DNA from: Phycisphaerae bacterium SM23_33
GTDB taxonomy: Bacteria > Planctomycetota > Phycisphaerae > SM23-33
Length of the DNA: 23,742 nt
Reading direction: 5' to 3'
Assembly (NCBI GenBank): GCA_001303665.1
Contig: LJUF01000050.1
Coordinates: forward strand, 1-23,742
The position numbers and the translations under genes were made by a program. Every line of letters begins with the position of its first letter. The first letter of the stretch is position 1. The notes below the pieces were generated by a model. It had not been told where the DNA came from. It did not search any database and worked only from the letters and a program-made list of their open reading frames with translations. Below are positions 7,922 through 16,068 of this stretch, piece after piece.

Positions 7922-9277
7922 ATGAAGGTGGATCACGCGCTTCTGTTGCGGACGGCCGGCATCCTGGCGGCGATATCGCTGCCGGCCGGGCAGGTGCTGG
8001 CTCAAGGCGGGGCGGCCGAGGCGGCATCGGCAACGGCTCCCGCCCGGGCGGACGTTGCCAGCTATGCCTTTCCCGCCGACTGGGCCGGCGACAGCGGCGC
8101 CGCCAAGGATCCGACGGAGCGGATTCATCAGGCCGCGCTGAAGTGGCTGGAAGCGGCCGCGGGCCACTGCGAGAAGATGGTGCCGGCCGCCGAAGCCGTG
8201 GCCGACAGACTCATCGCCGGCGGGGCTCTGTACGTCGTCGGCGGGGAAGGCTTCACCAACGAGACGTTCTACCGCGCGGGCGGTTTCAGCTTCACCCGGG
8301 TCTGGCGCCGCCACCGCGTCCGCCCCAACGACGTGGTCATCATGGGACACCTCAAGCCCAACGATACGGGCGTGCCCTGGATCGAGTTCGACGCCTTCCA
8401 CCGCTTCCTGAATCTCCGCAGCGGGCTCATCGTCCAGTTCACCAGCTTCCGCTGGCCGCAGACTCAGCGCATGTTCCAGCCGCAGGAGAAGGGCTTCTGG
8501 GGCGGCCGGCTGCACCGCTTCGACACGGGCGGGCCGCCGGGCGGCCTGGAGGCCCGGGCCCTGTCCCAGATGGCCACGCTGGCTCTGGCCTGGGCGTTCC
8601 AGGGCGAGGTCATCGCCGCCGCCACCCGCAAAGGCAAGACCCTGGCCACCTACGCCAGCGACGACGAGCCCGCCGCCAAGGAAGGCTGGGACGAGAGCGT
8701 GGCCGGCCACGTCTTTCATCCCACCTGCAAAGTCGCGCCGGTGCCCGCGGGCAAGCTCGCCCGGCAGTACTTGCAGGCCTGCCGGGAGCAGGTTTCGCAG
8801 TTCCTGACCGGCCAGCCGGCCCAGGTGAGACGAGCGGCTGAGCGAATGGCCCGGTGCGCCAAGGCAGGCGGCATGATCTGGGCCGCCACGTCCAGCCACG
8901 TCCTGAGGGATGACTGTGTGATGCCACATCTGCCCATCCTCTGGGTCGGCCGCGACTACACGTTCCAGCAGTCGGCCCTTCGGCCCGGGCCGGACGACAT
9001 GCTGCTGTGGATGGGCTACCTGCACTTTCCGGAGGAAGTGGTGAAGGCCCAGACCGCCCGCCAGGTCCCGTCCGTGGTCGTCAGCGTCGAGGGCCCGGCG
9101 GCAGAGGGCGGAACCGGCCTCATCCACATCGCCAGCTGCTGGAAGGCGTATGACTCGGCCGTCGAGCTGCCCGGCTACCCTATTCGCATACTGCCCACCA
9201 GCGGAATTTTGCACACCCTCCAGTGGTACAGTCTCATGGCCGAGCTGGCGAGGCTGACGGAGGAGAAGAAGCCTTGA
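7922..9277 (+). CDS. Exported protein with SIS (sugar isomerase)-like signature
   Basis: The 451-residue protein starts with a signal peptide, MKVDHALLLRTAGILAAIS with probable cleavage after VLA at 27. The mature part contains GGALYVVGGEGFTNETFYRA at 100-119 and GGF directly after it, which resembles the SIS phosphosugar-binding pattern in which a beta strand, a glycine loop and a FYRAGG segment follow one another. Later segments, MIWAATSSHVLRDD, LPILWVGRDY and the closing GYPIRILPTSGILHTLQ with a C-terminal helix, also fit an SIS-like alpha/beta fold. SIS proteins are normally cytoplasmic, so export is odd. No enzyme activity can be named. The ATG at 7922 has AGGGGGA just upstream; the frame is open further back but without a better site. 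It stands alone, after a strong terminator. Confidence 0.7.
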   Translation: MKVDHALLLRTAGILAAISLPAGQVLAQGGAAEAASATAPARADVASYAFPADWAGDSGAAKDPTERIHQAALKWLEAAAGHCEKMVPAAEAVADRLIAGGALYVVGGEGFTNETFYRAGGFSFTRVWRRHRVRPNDVVIMGHLKPNDTGVPWIEFDAFHRFLNLRSGLIVQFTSFRWPQTQRMFQPQEKGFWGGRLHRFDTGGPPGGLEARALSQMATLALAWAFQGEVIAAATRKGKTLATYASDDEPAAKEGWDESVAGHVFHPTCKVAPVPAGKLARQYLQACREQVSQFLTGQPAQVRRAAERMARCAKAGGMIWAATSSHVLRDDCVMPHLPILWVGRDYTFQQSALRPGPDDMLLWMGYLHFPEEVVKAQTARQVPSVVVSVEGPAAEGGTGLIHIASCWKAYDSAVELPGYPIRILPTSGILHTLQWYSLMAELARLTEEKKP

Positions 9278-9369
9278 TGGGTGAGGCGCGCGGGTTCGCT
9301 GCGCAGCTTGCTTGCGGGCTCTTGCGATGGCAGCGAGGGTCGGGTGGACTTCGCCGGGGAATTCCGCGC

Positions 9370-9407
9370 AAAAAAAAGCGCGGCGCCCCGGGGGGAGAGG
9401 CGCCGCG
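9370..9407 (-). terminator. Intrinsic terminator of the 90-residue minus-strand gene
   Basis: On the minus strand a perfect 9-bp stem (CGCGGCGCC at 9379-9387 with GGCGCCGCG at 9399-9407) is followed by GC and then eight T bases (the A run at 9370-9377 on the plus strand). This is a textbook rho-independent terminator, about 70 bases after the stop at 9476. Confidence 0.9.
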
Positions 9408-9475
9408 TCTTGGCGAAAATCAGGCCTCGCCGGCCCGCAGGGGAGTGGGGCGGCGAAGCCCTCCAAGGCCGTCCA

Positions 9476-9748
9476 TCACAGGTTGTCGGCGGCGTCGCCG
9501 AGATTGGTTCGCCGCTCCAGCATCTGCCGGAGGTAGCGGTTCTCCCGGCGGGTCGCCTCCAGGTCGAACATCACGTATTTGGTCTGCAGCCGGACGTAGT
9601 CCAGCAGCTCCTCGGCCGTTTTGCTGGACGGAGGCGGCACGTGCGAAACGTACGTCCCCTTGGTCCCCTTGCCCCTGTCGGCCAGCGGGGCCGCACACAG
9701 GGCCTCGGACAACTCGGCAAGACGTTCGCGTAGTGCCTTCTCTTCCAA
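9476..9748 (-). CDS. Small hypothetical coiled-coil protein
   Basis: A 90-residue protein, starting MEEKALRERLAELSEAL and containing AEELLDYVRLQTKYVMFDLE and a final helix RRENRYLRQMLERR. Both ends are strongly helical with heptad-like leucines, separated by a glycine/proline-rich linker with KGTYVSHVPPP. No signal peptide or membrane segment is visible. The start codon is TTG at 9748, preceded at suitable distance by AGGAGG; no in-frame ATG or GTG is nearby. The gene has its own strong terminator and a separate leader from the mrfB end 294 bases upstream, so it is likely an independent transcript. I do not recognise a named family. The even codon use and good translation signals make it a real gene. 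Confidence 0.8.
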   Translation of the reverse strand: MEEKALRERLAELSEALCAAPLADRGKGTKGTYVSHVPPPSSKTAEELLDYVRLQTKYVMFDLEATRRENRYLRQMLERRTNLGDAADNL

Positions 9749-9947
9749 CCTCCGCCTCCTGAGGCGTCATCTCCAGCGCAGGCTCCCAATCGCCTGAACC
9801 TGGTTGCAACCGGCGTGCCTCACCGCCGGGGACATCGCCCGGCCGAGAATCATAAGTGAAACGCAGGGAAGCGCTTACGGCCGAATATCAGTGTTAGTCC
9901 GGGCAAGCTTTTCGGCCTTTGGCGACGGCGTTGCGATTTGGCAACAC

Positions 9948-9984
9948 GGCCCCTCCGGCCCGGCGGGCGATGGGCCGGAGGGCC
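9948..9984 (-). terminator. Strong GC stem-loop after mrfB
   Basis: In the 294-base gap below mrfB, a 14-base arm at 9948-9961 pairs with a 13-base arm at 9972-9984, leaving only one bulged base and a ten-base loop. It lies about 60 bases past the mrfB stop but lacks a T run on the minus strand, so it may be a factor-dependent terminator or an mRNA-stabilising structure. A smaller GTTGC/GCAAC stem follows at 9930-9945. Nothing else recognisable is in this gap. Confidence 0.5.
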
Positions 9985-10042
9985 TTGCTGCACGGGGCGA
10001 TAGCTGCGGATAGGACGGTGTGGACTTCTGTAAACACTGTTG

Positions 10043-10912
10043 CTACAGGTCGACGCATGGCTCCTCGCCGGTCAGCAGCAGGCACAGCAGTTGGGCCGTC
10101 GTCAACAGGTCCAGGAGGTTGTGGTGCAGGACGCTCTTGAGGCGCGTGGCGTCGCCGTCGGCCACGAAGCCGTGGTAGACGTCGGGGATCTCTGAGCCGA
10201 GGACGTCGCCCACCCGGCGGCGGCGGCAGAGATATTGCTCCAGGGTCTGGAGCCGGCAGTCGGGCACGATGTCGCGCCACCTCCGCCGCGACTCGTGCAG
10301 CACGTCGCAGTGGGGCGGCTCGGCCGGCAGGGCCAGGCCGTGGAAGGCCGCCCGCTCGCGGATGTTGGTCATGTCGAAGGCCTTGCCGTTGAAGCTGACG
10401 AGCGTCTCGGCCGAGGCCATGCGCTCGGCGAAGGCGGCCAGGATGGCCGGCTCCTGGCCGTAATGGCGGGCCAGCAGCTGGTCGAACACCAGCTCACCGT
10501 CGCGGCAGGACATCAGCCCGATCATGAACACGCAGGTCCCCGCCAGTCCGCAGGTCTCCACGTCCAGGAACAGCGGGCCCTCCGGCTGGCCATCGGCGAC
10601 GTGGCACAGCGCCGCCGAGGCCCGCATCTCGTCGAAGCGGTGCCGCGCCCCGCGCAGCACGGCCAGGTACTCCTTCTGGACGCTCGGGGCCTCCGGGCTG
10701 ACCTCCGCCAGCCGGCGGCGAATCAGCCAAAACGCCCCTTGCGGGTTGGACGCCTCCGCCCCCGGGGCGACCTCTTCCAGGGCCAGCAGCTTGCGAGGCG
10801 GCTTCGGCCGGCCGGCGGCGCGCAGCGTCTCCTCGGCCTGCTTGATCTTGCCGGCCGCCAGCGAACGGATCAGCATGTCCAGCTTCTGCCGCCGCGATTC
10901 AGGTAGGGCCAT
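10043..10912 (-). CDS. mrfB: MrfB/YprB-like ribonuclease-H-fold exonuclease
   Basis: This 289-residue protein has a helical N-terminus followed by an RNase H-like (DEDD-type) nuclease domain. The metal-binding pattern is visible: Asp117 and Glu119 in LFLDVETCGLAG, Asp180 in SFNGKAFDM, Asp203 in HCDVLHESRRRW, and Asp268 in LHHNLLDLL. LQTLEQYLC is typical of the YprB family. In Bacillus subtilis MrfB works with helicase MrfA in repair of mitomycin C damage, as a metal-dependent exonuclease. Here it lies directly downstream of an MrfA-like helicase, about 29 bases from that gene's expected original end, which strongly supports the pairing. No tetratricopeptide C-terminal extension, found in some relatives, is seen. 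The ATG at 10912 has only a weak ribosome-binding site, consistent with coupling to upstream translation. Confidence 0.88.
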   Translation of the reverse strand: MALPESRRQKLDMLIRSLAAGKIKQAEETLRAAGRPKPPRKLLALEEVAPGAEASNPQGAFWLIRRRLAEVSPEAPSVQKEYLAVLRGARHRFDEMRASAALCHVADGQPEGPLFLDVETCGLAGTCVFMIGLMSCRDGELVFDQLLARHYGQEPAILAAFAERMASAETLVSFNGKAFDMTNIRERAAFHGLALPAEPPHCDVLHESRRRWRDIVPDCRLQTLEQYLCRRRRVGDVLGSEIPDVYHGFVADGDATRLKSVLHHNLLDLLTTAQLLCLLLTGEEPCVDL

Positions 10913-10979
10913 GGCTTTATTCTAGCACATGCCGGCGGTTTTCAGCCCGCCGGCTCAACGGGCTCGGCTGCTTTTCGCC

Positions 10980-13223
10980 TCAGCAGGTCCAGCAGCAGGA
11001 GGGTGGCCTGCTTGTCGGGCACGGGGTAGCCGCGGCCCAGGTCCGGGTCGTGGTGGATGGGCGGGCGGAGCAGATGTCCAGCCAGTCGTCGAAGAGCTCA
11101 TAGCCCTTGCGGGCGAAGCCCACCCCGCCGGGGTAGCGGTCGTAGACGAAGACCGTCGGCGTGCCCAGGTTGGCGGAGTCCACCACGCCGGAGATGTCCC
11201 GCCGGTCGCACATGGCGATGGAGGGCAGTGCGGCCAGCATCAGGTTCCGCACACCCATCAGGGCCTCGACCGGGTTGTACCCCGCCGCCGACAGCCCCGA
11301 CCGCGCCGCCTCCGGCGGGCTCCACCACATGGCCGCGGTGGCCAGGGTCTGGGCGGGCAGATCCAGCGAGGCCTGGCCGACCAGCTCCATGGTGTAGTAC
11401 TTGACCTTGCGGAAGGCCGTCGTCTGCCAAGTGACGTCCACGTCGCCGATGCAGGTCTGCCCCTGCGGGCGAGGGCGCTGCTCCCGGGTGGCGGTGATGC
11501 GGCACTGGCTGGCGAGCACCGGCTGGGTGTAGTAGTCCACCTTGGCCGGCTCCACGTAGGCGATCTTGCCCTCGGTGTCCAGCTGGCTGACGATGTAGGG
11601 CTCGCCCTCGTGCAGGTACACCGCCTGGGGATAGACCAGCTCCGGGGCCGAGATGGCATCCACCTGACCGATGGTCTTGTGCCCGTCGGCGGTATTCACG
11701 ATGGCGTAGTTGTTCTGCGAGATGGTCCGCAGGTTGACCTGGGTGGCCGGGTTGCCCGAGCAGCTCCAGTAGTACCGCCCGTCGATGGCCTTCATCTGCC
11801 CGTCGTCGGCGACGGCCTGGGCCACGTCGCCCACCAGCGGCCCGAACCAGGCCTCGTCCTCGGCGGTCAGGGGCTTCTCGAAGCAGGCGCAGGAAAGCTG
11901 CCCGGCCAGGATGTACGGGTTGGCCGGGTCCACGATGGCGTGCTCGTGGGCGGCCCCGAAGAGGTAATCGGGGTGGCGCATGAGGTACTGGTCGACGGGG
12001 TCGTTGTAGGCCAGCAGGATGACGAGGCTGTCGGAGGCGGTGCGACCGGCGCGGCCGGCCTGCTGCCAGGTGGAGCAGATGGTGCCGGGAAAGCCCACCA
12101 GGATGGCGGCGTCCAGGCTGCCCACGTCAATGCCCAGCTCCAGGGCGTTGGTGGCCGAGACCGCCAGCAGCCGCCCGGTAAAAAGCTGCTGCTCGATCTC
12201 CCGCCGCTCCATGGGTAGGTATCCGCCGCGATAGGGGCGGATCCGCCCGGCTAGGTCCTCCTCCCCGGCCAACTGCTCGCGGGCGTACTTGTACACCAGC
12301 TCGGCCACGATGCGGGCCCTGGTGAACACGATGGTCTGGGCCCGCCGACGCACCAACTCCACCAGCAGGTCCACCGCCTCGACGTTGGCCGACCGGCGCG
12401 AGACTCTCTCGCCGGGAAGGTCCAGGAACGGCGGGTTCCACAGCACGAAGTACTTCCGCCCGCGCGGCGAGCCGTCGTTATCGATGAGGGTCATCTCCCG
12501 CCCGGTGAGCTTGCCCGTCAGCTCCAGCGGGTTGGCGATGGTGGCCGAGCAGCACACGATCTGCGGCCGCGAACCGTAGTGCTCGCACAGCCGCAGCAGC
12601 CTGCGCAGCACGCAGGCGACGTGGCTGCCGAAGATGCCGCGGTAGCTGTGCACCTCGTCCACCACGATGGTCCGCAGCCGCCGCAGGAACTGGTGCCACT
12701 TGCCGTGGTAGGGCAGTATCCCCACGTGCAGCATGTCCGGGTTGGTCAGCACCACCGACGCGCCGGAGCGGATCTTGGCGCGGTTGTGGGCGGGGGTGTC
12801 GCCGTCGTAGACCGCCGGGGCCAGGACCTCCGCGATCCGCCGGTCCTGCCCCGCCCAGCGCTGAAGCACCCCCAACTGGTCCTGGGCCAGGGCCTTGGTG
12901 GGAAAGATGTACAGCGCCCGCCCGGCCGGGTCGGCCAGCAGCCCGCTGACGACGGGCAGGTTGTAGCACAGGGTCTTGCCGGAGGCGGTTCCGGTGACGA
13001 CCACGACGTCGCGGCCGTCGGCGACGGCCTCGATGGCCGCGGCCTGATGGCGATACAGCCGGTGGATGTTCTGGCGGCGAAGCAGCCCCCAAAGCAACTC
13101 CGGGATTTCCCGCCGGCACTCGGCGTAGACGGCCTGCCGAGGGGGGATCTCCCGGACGTGGGCCACCTGGTCGCGGTAGCGCTTCTCGGCGGTGATCTCG
13201 CGGATGAACAGCCTGGCGTCCAC
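10980..13223 (-). CDS. mrfA: MrfA/YprA-like DEAD/DEAH-box helicase, frameshifted C-terminus
   Basis: The 747-codon frame encodes a superfamily 2 helicase. Visible motifs are VTGTASGKT (Walker A, residues about 77-85), VVDEVHSY (DEVH box), CCSATIANP, and STWQQAGRAGRT (motif VI). The C-terminal MZB/DUF1998 domain shows AMCDRRDISGV and VFVYDRYPGGVGFARKGYEL. MrfA unwinds DNA with MrfB in mitomycin-type damage repair. The family should then show a cysteine cluster of the CPC..GCPSC type that binds zinc. Instead the frame passes from WLDICSARP into a low-quality tail ending at 10980. In the neighbouring frame the expected end appears: GRGYPVPDKQATLLLLDLL, stopping at 10942. So a deletion plus frameshift near 11060-11080 is likely. 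The start is GTG at 13223, without a clear ribosome-binding site. Confidence 0.88.
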   Translation of the reverse strand: MDARLFIREITAEKRYRDQVAHVREIPPRQAVYAECRREIPELLWGLLRRQNIHRLYRHQAAAIEAVADGRDVVVVTGTASGKTLCYNLPVVSGLLADPAGRALYIFPTKALAQDQLGVLQRWAGQDRRIAEVLAPAVYDGDTPAHNRAKIRSGASVVLTNPDMLHVGILPYHGKWHQFLRRLRTIVVDEVHSYRGIFGSHVACVLRRLLRLCEHYGSRPQIVCCSATIANPLELTGKLTGREMTLIDNDGSPRGRKYFVLWNPPFLDLPGERVSRRSANVEAVDLLVELVRRRAQTIVFTRARIVAELVYKYAREQLAGEEDLAGRIRPYRGGYLPMERREIEQQLFTGRLLAVSATNALELGIDVGSLDAAILVGFPGTICSTWQQAGRAGRTASDSLVILLAYNDPVDQYLMRHPDYLFGAAHEHAIVDPANPYILAGQLSCACFEKPLTAEDEAWFGPLVGDVAQAVADDGQMKAIDGRYYWSCSGNPATQVNLRTISQNNYAIVNTADGHKTIGQVDAISAPELVYPQAVYLHEGEPYIVSQLDTEGKIAYVEPAKVDYYTQPVLASQCRITATREQRPRPQGQTCIGDVDVTWQTTAFRKVKYYTMELVGQASLDLPAQTLATAAMWWSPPEAARSGLSAAGYNPVEALMGVRNLMLAALPSIAMCDRRDISGVVDSANLGTPTVFVYDRYPGGVGFARKGYELFDDWLDICSARPSTTTRTWAAATPCPTSRPPSCCWTC

Positions 13224-13384
13224 GGGTGTATCTTCGCCAAAAGGCCCCCGGGCGGCAAGCGCTGTTAGGATAATATTCGGTATGGCACGGGGCAGGAGGG
13301 CTCACAGCGGCAGAGCCATTCTTTGATCCATCCCCTGCATCCCTGCTGCCTTCGGGGAAGGCCCAACATCATCCTCCGGACCGT

Positions 13385-14254
13385 TCAGGCGAAGATGACA
13401 GCGGCGTACCCGACGCAGTCGGCCCCGCCGCCGGAGTGCATGCGTTCCATGACCTCGGCGCTGGTGGTGTATTCCAGGCAGATGCCGCGGGTGGCGCCCA
13501 TGGCCGAACAGGCGGCCATGGTGGCGGCGATAGCCCCGCCGCCGCAGGCATTGTGCCGGGCGGCGGTCTCCTCGATGACCTTCTCCGCCTGCATGGTCTG
13601 GATGAGCTTGAGCAGGCGGCCGTCGTTTTCCCTGGCCCATGCCAGCCCCGCCGGGCCCAGGCCGCCCGGGGCGAAGCCGTACGACGGGCCGTAGTGGGTC
13701 AGGTCGGTGCTGCCGACGACCGAGGCCTTCGGAAAGTCGCGTTTCAGCAGCTCGCCGATCTTCCGGCCGAGCTGGACGGCCTGCTGCGACGGCGAGAGGT
13801 TGATGGGAACCACCCGCACCTCCGGGCATACCACCTGCATCAGCGGAAGCTGCACCTCGATGCTGTGCTCGCGGGCGTGGGCCCGGCGGTCCGGCCGCAG
13901 ACCCTCCACGGCTGCGAGCAGGGCGGCGGTGAGTTCCTCATCCACCGGCACCGCCCCCAGCGGGGTCTCCCACGCCCCCTGGTCGTAGACGGCCGCCCCG
14001 TCGGCCACTCCCCAATGGTCCGACCCGAACACAATGACCCTGCCCAGCTGGCCGCGCTCGGCCAGGGCCTTCAGCGTCAGCGCCGCCGTCCTGCCCGAAA
14101 AGACCCAGCCGGCATGGGGCACCAGCCCCCCGCAGGGGGCCTGGGGCAGGTCCTCCGGCAGCGTTGCCCTGTTGACCAGATCATCCGCGTGCCGTCGGCA
14201 GGAAGCCTCGTCCGCGGCATAGAAGCTTCCCGCCCGATAGGGTTGGCGTGCCAT
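13385..14254 (-). CDS. Memo family protein (AmmeMemoRadiSam system protein B-like)
   Basis: The 289-residue protein begins MARQPYRAGSFYAADEASC, the usual Memo opening. Putative metal-site residues are present: His47 in VPHAGW, His80 in FGSDHWG and Cys237 in NACGGG, matching the His-His-Cys site of human MEMO1. His130 in REHSIEVQLP and His187 in TDLTHYG are also conserved. Memo proteins resemble extradiol dioxygenases in fold; in bacteria they often occur with AMMECR1 and radical SAM genes, but neither is visible here. The biochemical role is unsettled. I chose the ATG at 14254 because GAGGG lies just upstream and homology starts there; the longer open frame to 14725 runs through the flavodoxin gene out of frame. 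Neighbours are a flavodoxin upstream and mrfA 161 bases downstream. Confidence 0.92.
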   Translation of the reverse strand: MARQPYRAGSFYAADEASCRRHADDLVNRATLPEDLPQAPCGGLVPHAGWVFSGRTAALTLKALAERGQLGRVIVFGSDHWGVADGAAVYDQGAWETPLGAVPVDEELTAALLAAVEGLRPDRRAHAREHSIEVQLPLMQVVCPEVRVVPINLSPSQQAVQLGRKIGELLKRDFPKASVVGSTDLTHYGPSYGFAPGGLGPAGLAWARENDGRLLKLIQTMQAEKVIEETAARHNACGGGAIAATMAACSAMGATRGICLEYTTSAEVMERMHSGGGADCVGYAAVIFA

Positions 14255-14349
14255 TTCCGTCCCTCGATTGCTTGTGGCGGCCGGACGTATTCTGGTTCGC
14301 CCGGCGATGCCGGCAAATGCTGCGTCCCACGCCGGCTCGGGCGGCGGGC

Positions 14350-14829
14350 TCAGCCGTGCAGCCTCTTCGTCAGCGCGGCCACGTTCCGCCCCAGCTTTCG
14401 GCACTCTTTCCGGGCCCGGTCGTCCACGTCGCCGATGGCCACCGGGCCGTAGTGGTCGCCCGAGGCCGTGCCTTGAACCACCATGCCGTGGATGAGCAGC
14501 CCCTGGAGGATGTCCAGGATGGTGGTCTCGTTGCCGCCGCCGATGTTGCCCGAAGAGGAAAACGCCCCGCCGACCTTGCCTTCCAGCTGGCCGTGAAAGG
14601 CCACCGATTCGTCCAGCAGCTTCTTCACCTCCGCCGCCATGCCGCCGTAGTACGTCGGCGAGCCCAGCACGATGGCGTCGTACTTCAGCAGGTCCTTGGC
14701 GGGAACGTTCTTGACCTCCTTGCATTCCACCTCCAGGCCGCCTTCGGCCTTGGCGCCCTCGGCGACCTCCTCGGCCATGTGGCGGGTGTGCTTGGTCCGC
14801 GAGTAGTAAGCCACGAGCATCTTCGCCAT
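14350..14829 (-). CDS. Flavodoxin family protein (WrbA-like)
   Basis: This 159-residue protein starts MAKMLVAYYSRTKHTRHMAE, where SRTKHT is the FMN phosphate-binding loop of flavodoxins. LGSPTYYGGMAAEVKKLLDE is the second flavin-contact segment, typical of WrbA and related NAD(P)H:quinone reductases, and GGAFSSSGNIGGGNET the third. It is somewhat shorter than WrbA (~200) and close to flavodoxin length. It should bind FMN in the cytoplasm and carry electrons or reduce quinones; the partner is unknown. The ATG at 14829 has GGGGAGA six bases upstream; an earlier in-frame ATG contains that ribosome-binding site. The gene starts 25 bases after rmuC on the same strand, so the two are probably co-transcribed. 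Confidence 0.9.
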   Translation of the reverse strand: MAKMLVAYYSRTKHTRHMAEEVAEGAKAEGGLEVECKEVKNVPAKDLLKYDAIVLGSPTYYGGMAAEVKKLLDESVAFHGQLEGKVGGAFSSSGNIGGGNETTILDILQGLLIHGMVVQGTASGDHYGPVAIGDVDDRARKECRKLGRNVAALTKRLHG

Positions 14830-14854
14830 GCTGGTTCTCCCCATGTATGACGCT

Positions 14855-15949
14855 TCACTTGTCGGGTGACGGTTCGCTTTCCTCTGCGCCGCTGGCCGCC
14901 GGGGCGCTAAGCCCGCGGGCCGTGCGGAGCTGCTCAATCTGCCCCAGCGGACGGTCGAGCATCCGCGTGCGCGTGCCCACCAGGTTGTCGTACTCGCTCT
15001 TCGCGTCCTCCAGGCGCCGGCCCATGCGGTCCATCGCGTCCTTGAAGCGCTGCCACTGCTTCTCGACCACGCCCAGCAGCTCGATGACCTCGTCGGCGGT
15101 GCGGATGATGTTGGCGTTCTCGGCGGCCTGGCGGATCACCACCAGCAGGGCGTACAGCGTGAGCGGCCCGGCCAGCACCACGCGCAGCTTCAGCGCCTCG
15201 TCCATGAGCTGGGGCTCCAGCTCCAGGGCCAGCGAGTACACCTGCTCGTTGGGGATGAACACGACCACGTAGTCCACGGTGCCGGCCGCCTTGTCGATGT
15301 ATCCCCGTCCGGCCACGGCGCGGATGTGGGCCCGCACGGCGGCGACGAACTCCTTTCCCCTGGCCTTGCGCTGCGGGTCGTCTTCGGCGTCCAGGTAGGC
15401 CAGCGACTTGTCCAGCGGGAACTTCACGTCCATGTTCACCACCAGCTCGTTGGGCAGGAAGAAGGTGAAGTCGGGCTTGCCGCTCTCGGCCGCCGCCATG
15501 GACTGCTTGGCATAATTGATTCCCTCTTCCATCCCCGCCAGGCGGAGGACGTCCTCGGTCATCCGCTCGCCCCATTCGCCGACGCGCTTGGCCCCGGCCA
15601 GGGCCTTGTGCAGCGATTCGGTGGTGCTGGCCAATGCCCCCAGCCGTTCGGCGAGCTGGCCGTAGTGCTGCTTGCGTTCGGCCTCGACCTGCTGGATGAG
15701 GCTGCGGACCCGTTCGAGCCGCTCGTTCACCGCCGTGATGGACTGGTCGATGAGCTCCTTCTTGGACTCGAGGGTGCTGCCGGCCAGCTCGGCCAGGCGG
15801 CGGGAGTTGGCGTCCAGGGCCTCGGCCGCCATGGCGGCGAAGGCCTGCCGCATCTGCTCGGCGGCCCGCCCGGCCGTGCGGGATTGCAGTAGCCACATCA
15901 CCGCCACCGCCGCCGCGCCGATTACGAAGCCTATGACGAACCAGACCAT
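14855..15949 (-). CDS. rmuC: DNA recombination protein RmuC
   Basis: The 364-residue protein has an N-terminal membrane helix, MVWFVIGFVIGAAAVAVMWL, a long coiled coil (roughly residues 25-110) and the RmuC domain. Recognisable blocks are AKRVGEWGERMTEDVLRLAG, KPDFTFFLPN, VVNMDVKFPLDKSLAYLDA and VDYVVVFIPNEQVYS. RmuC limits recombination at inverted repeats in E. coli and carries a predicted nuclease-like fold; its exact activity is not settled. It is followed by a flavodoxin 25 bases downstream and further by Memo and MrfAB on the same strand, giving a loose repair-linked group. The start ATG at 15949 has no strong ribosome-binding site, but the membrane helix begins right there. Length is a little below that of E. 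coli RmuC, in the range of shorter family members. Confidence 0.93.
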   Translation of the reverse strand: MVWFVIGFVIGAAAVAVMWLLQSRTAGRAAEQMRQAFAAMAAEALDANSRRLAELAGSTLESKKELIDQSITAVNERLERVRSLIQQVEAERKQHYGQLAERLGALASTTESLHKALAGAKRVGEWGERMTEDVLRLAGMEEGINYAKQSMAAAESGKPDFTFFLPNELVVNMDVKFPLDKSLAYLDAEDDPQRKARGKEFVAAVRAHIRAVAGRGYIDKAAGTVDYVVVFIPNEQVYSLALELEPQLMDEALKLRVVLAGPLTLYALLVVIRQAAENANIIRTADEVIELLGVVEKQWQRFKDAMDRMGRRLEDAKSEYDNLVGTRTRMLDRPLGQIEQLRTARGLSAPAASGAEESEPSPDK

Positions 15950-16015
15950 GAGTGTCCCGCCGCTTTCGACAGCGGCAGGGATTGTATCCGCCCGGGGCGG
16001 GCTTGGCCAGTGTCA

Positions 16016-16068
16016 GGGCTGCGCACAACGCGGCCGCGGCACCCGCACATTCGAGCTTGGCGCAGCCC
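16016..16068 (-). terminator. Stem-loop at the 3' end of the metalloprotease gene
   Basis: GGGCTGCGC (16016-16024) and GCGCAGCCC (16060-16068) are perfect 9-base inverted copies with a 35-base loop. The structure begins at the stop codon of the minus-strand metalloprotease gene. There is no T run, so it may be a factor-dependent stop or mRNA end structure. Confidence 0.35.

Noticed and set aside
13270..13275. TATTAT as a -10 box for mrfA on the minus strand
   Set aside because: No acceptable -35 sequence at the right distance.
14255..14725. N-terminal extension of the Memo frame through the flavodoxin gene
   Set aside because: Runs out of frame through flavodoxin; a good start with ribosome-binding site exists at 14254.
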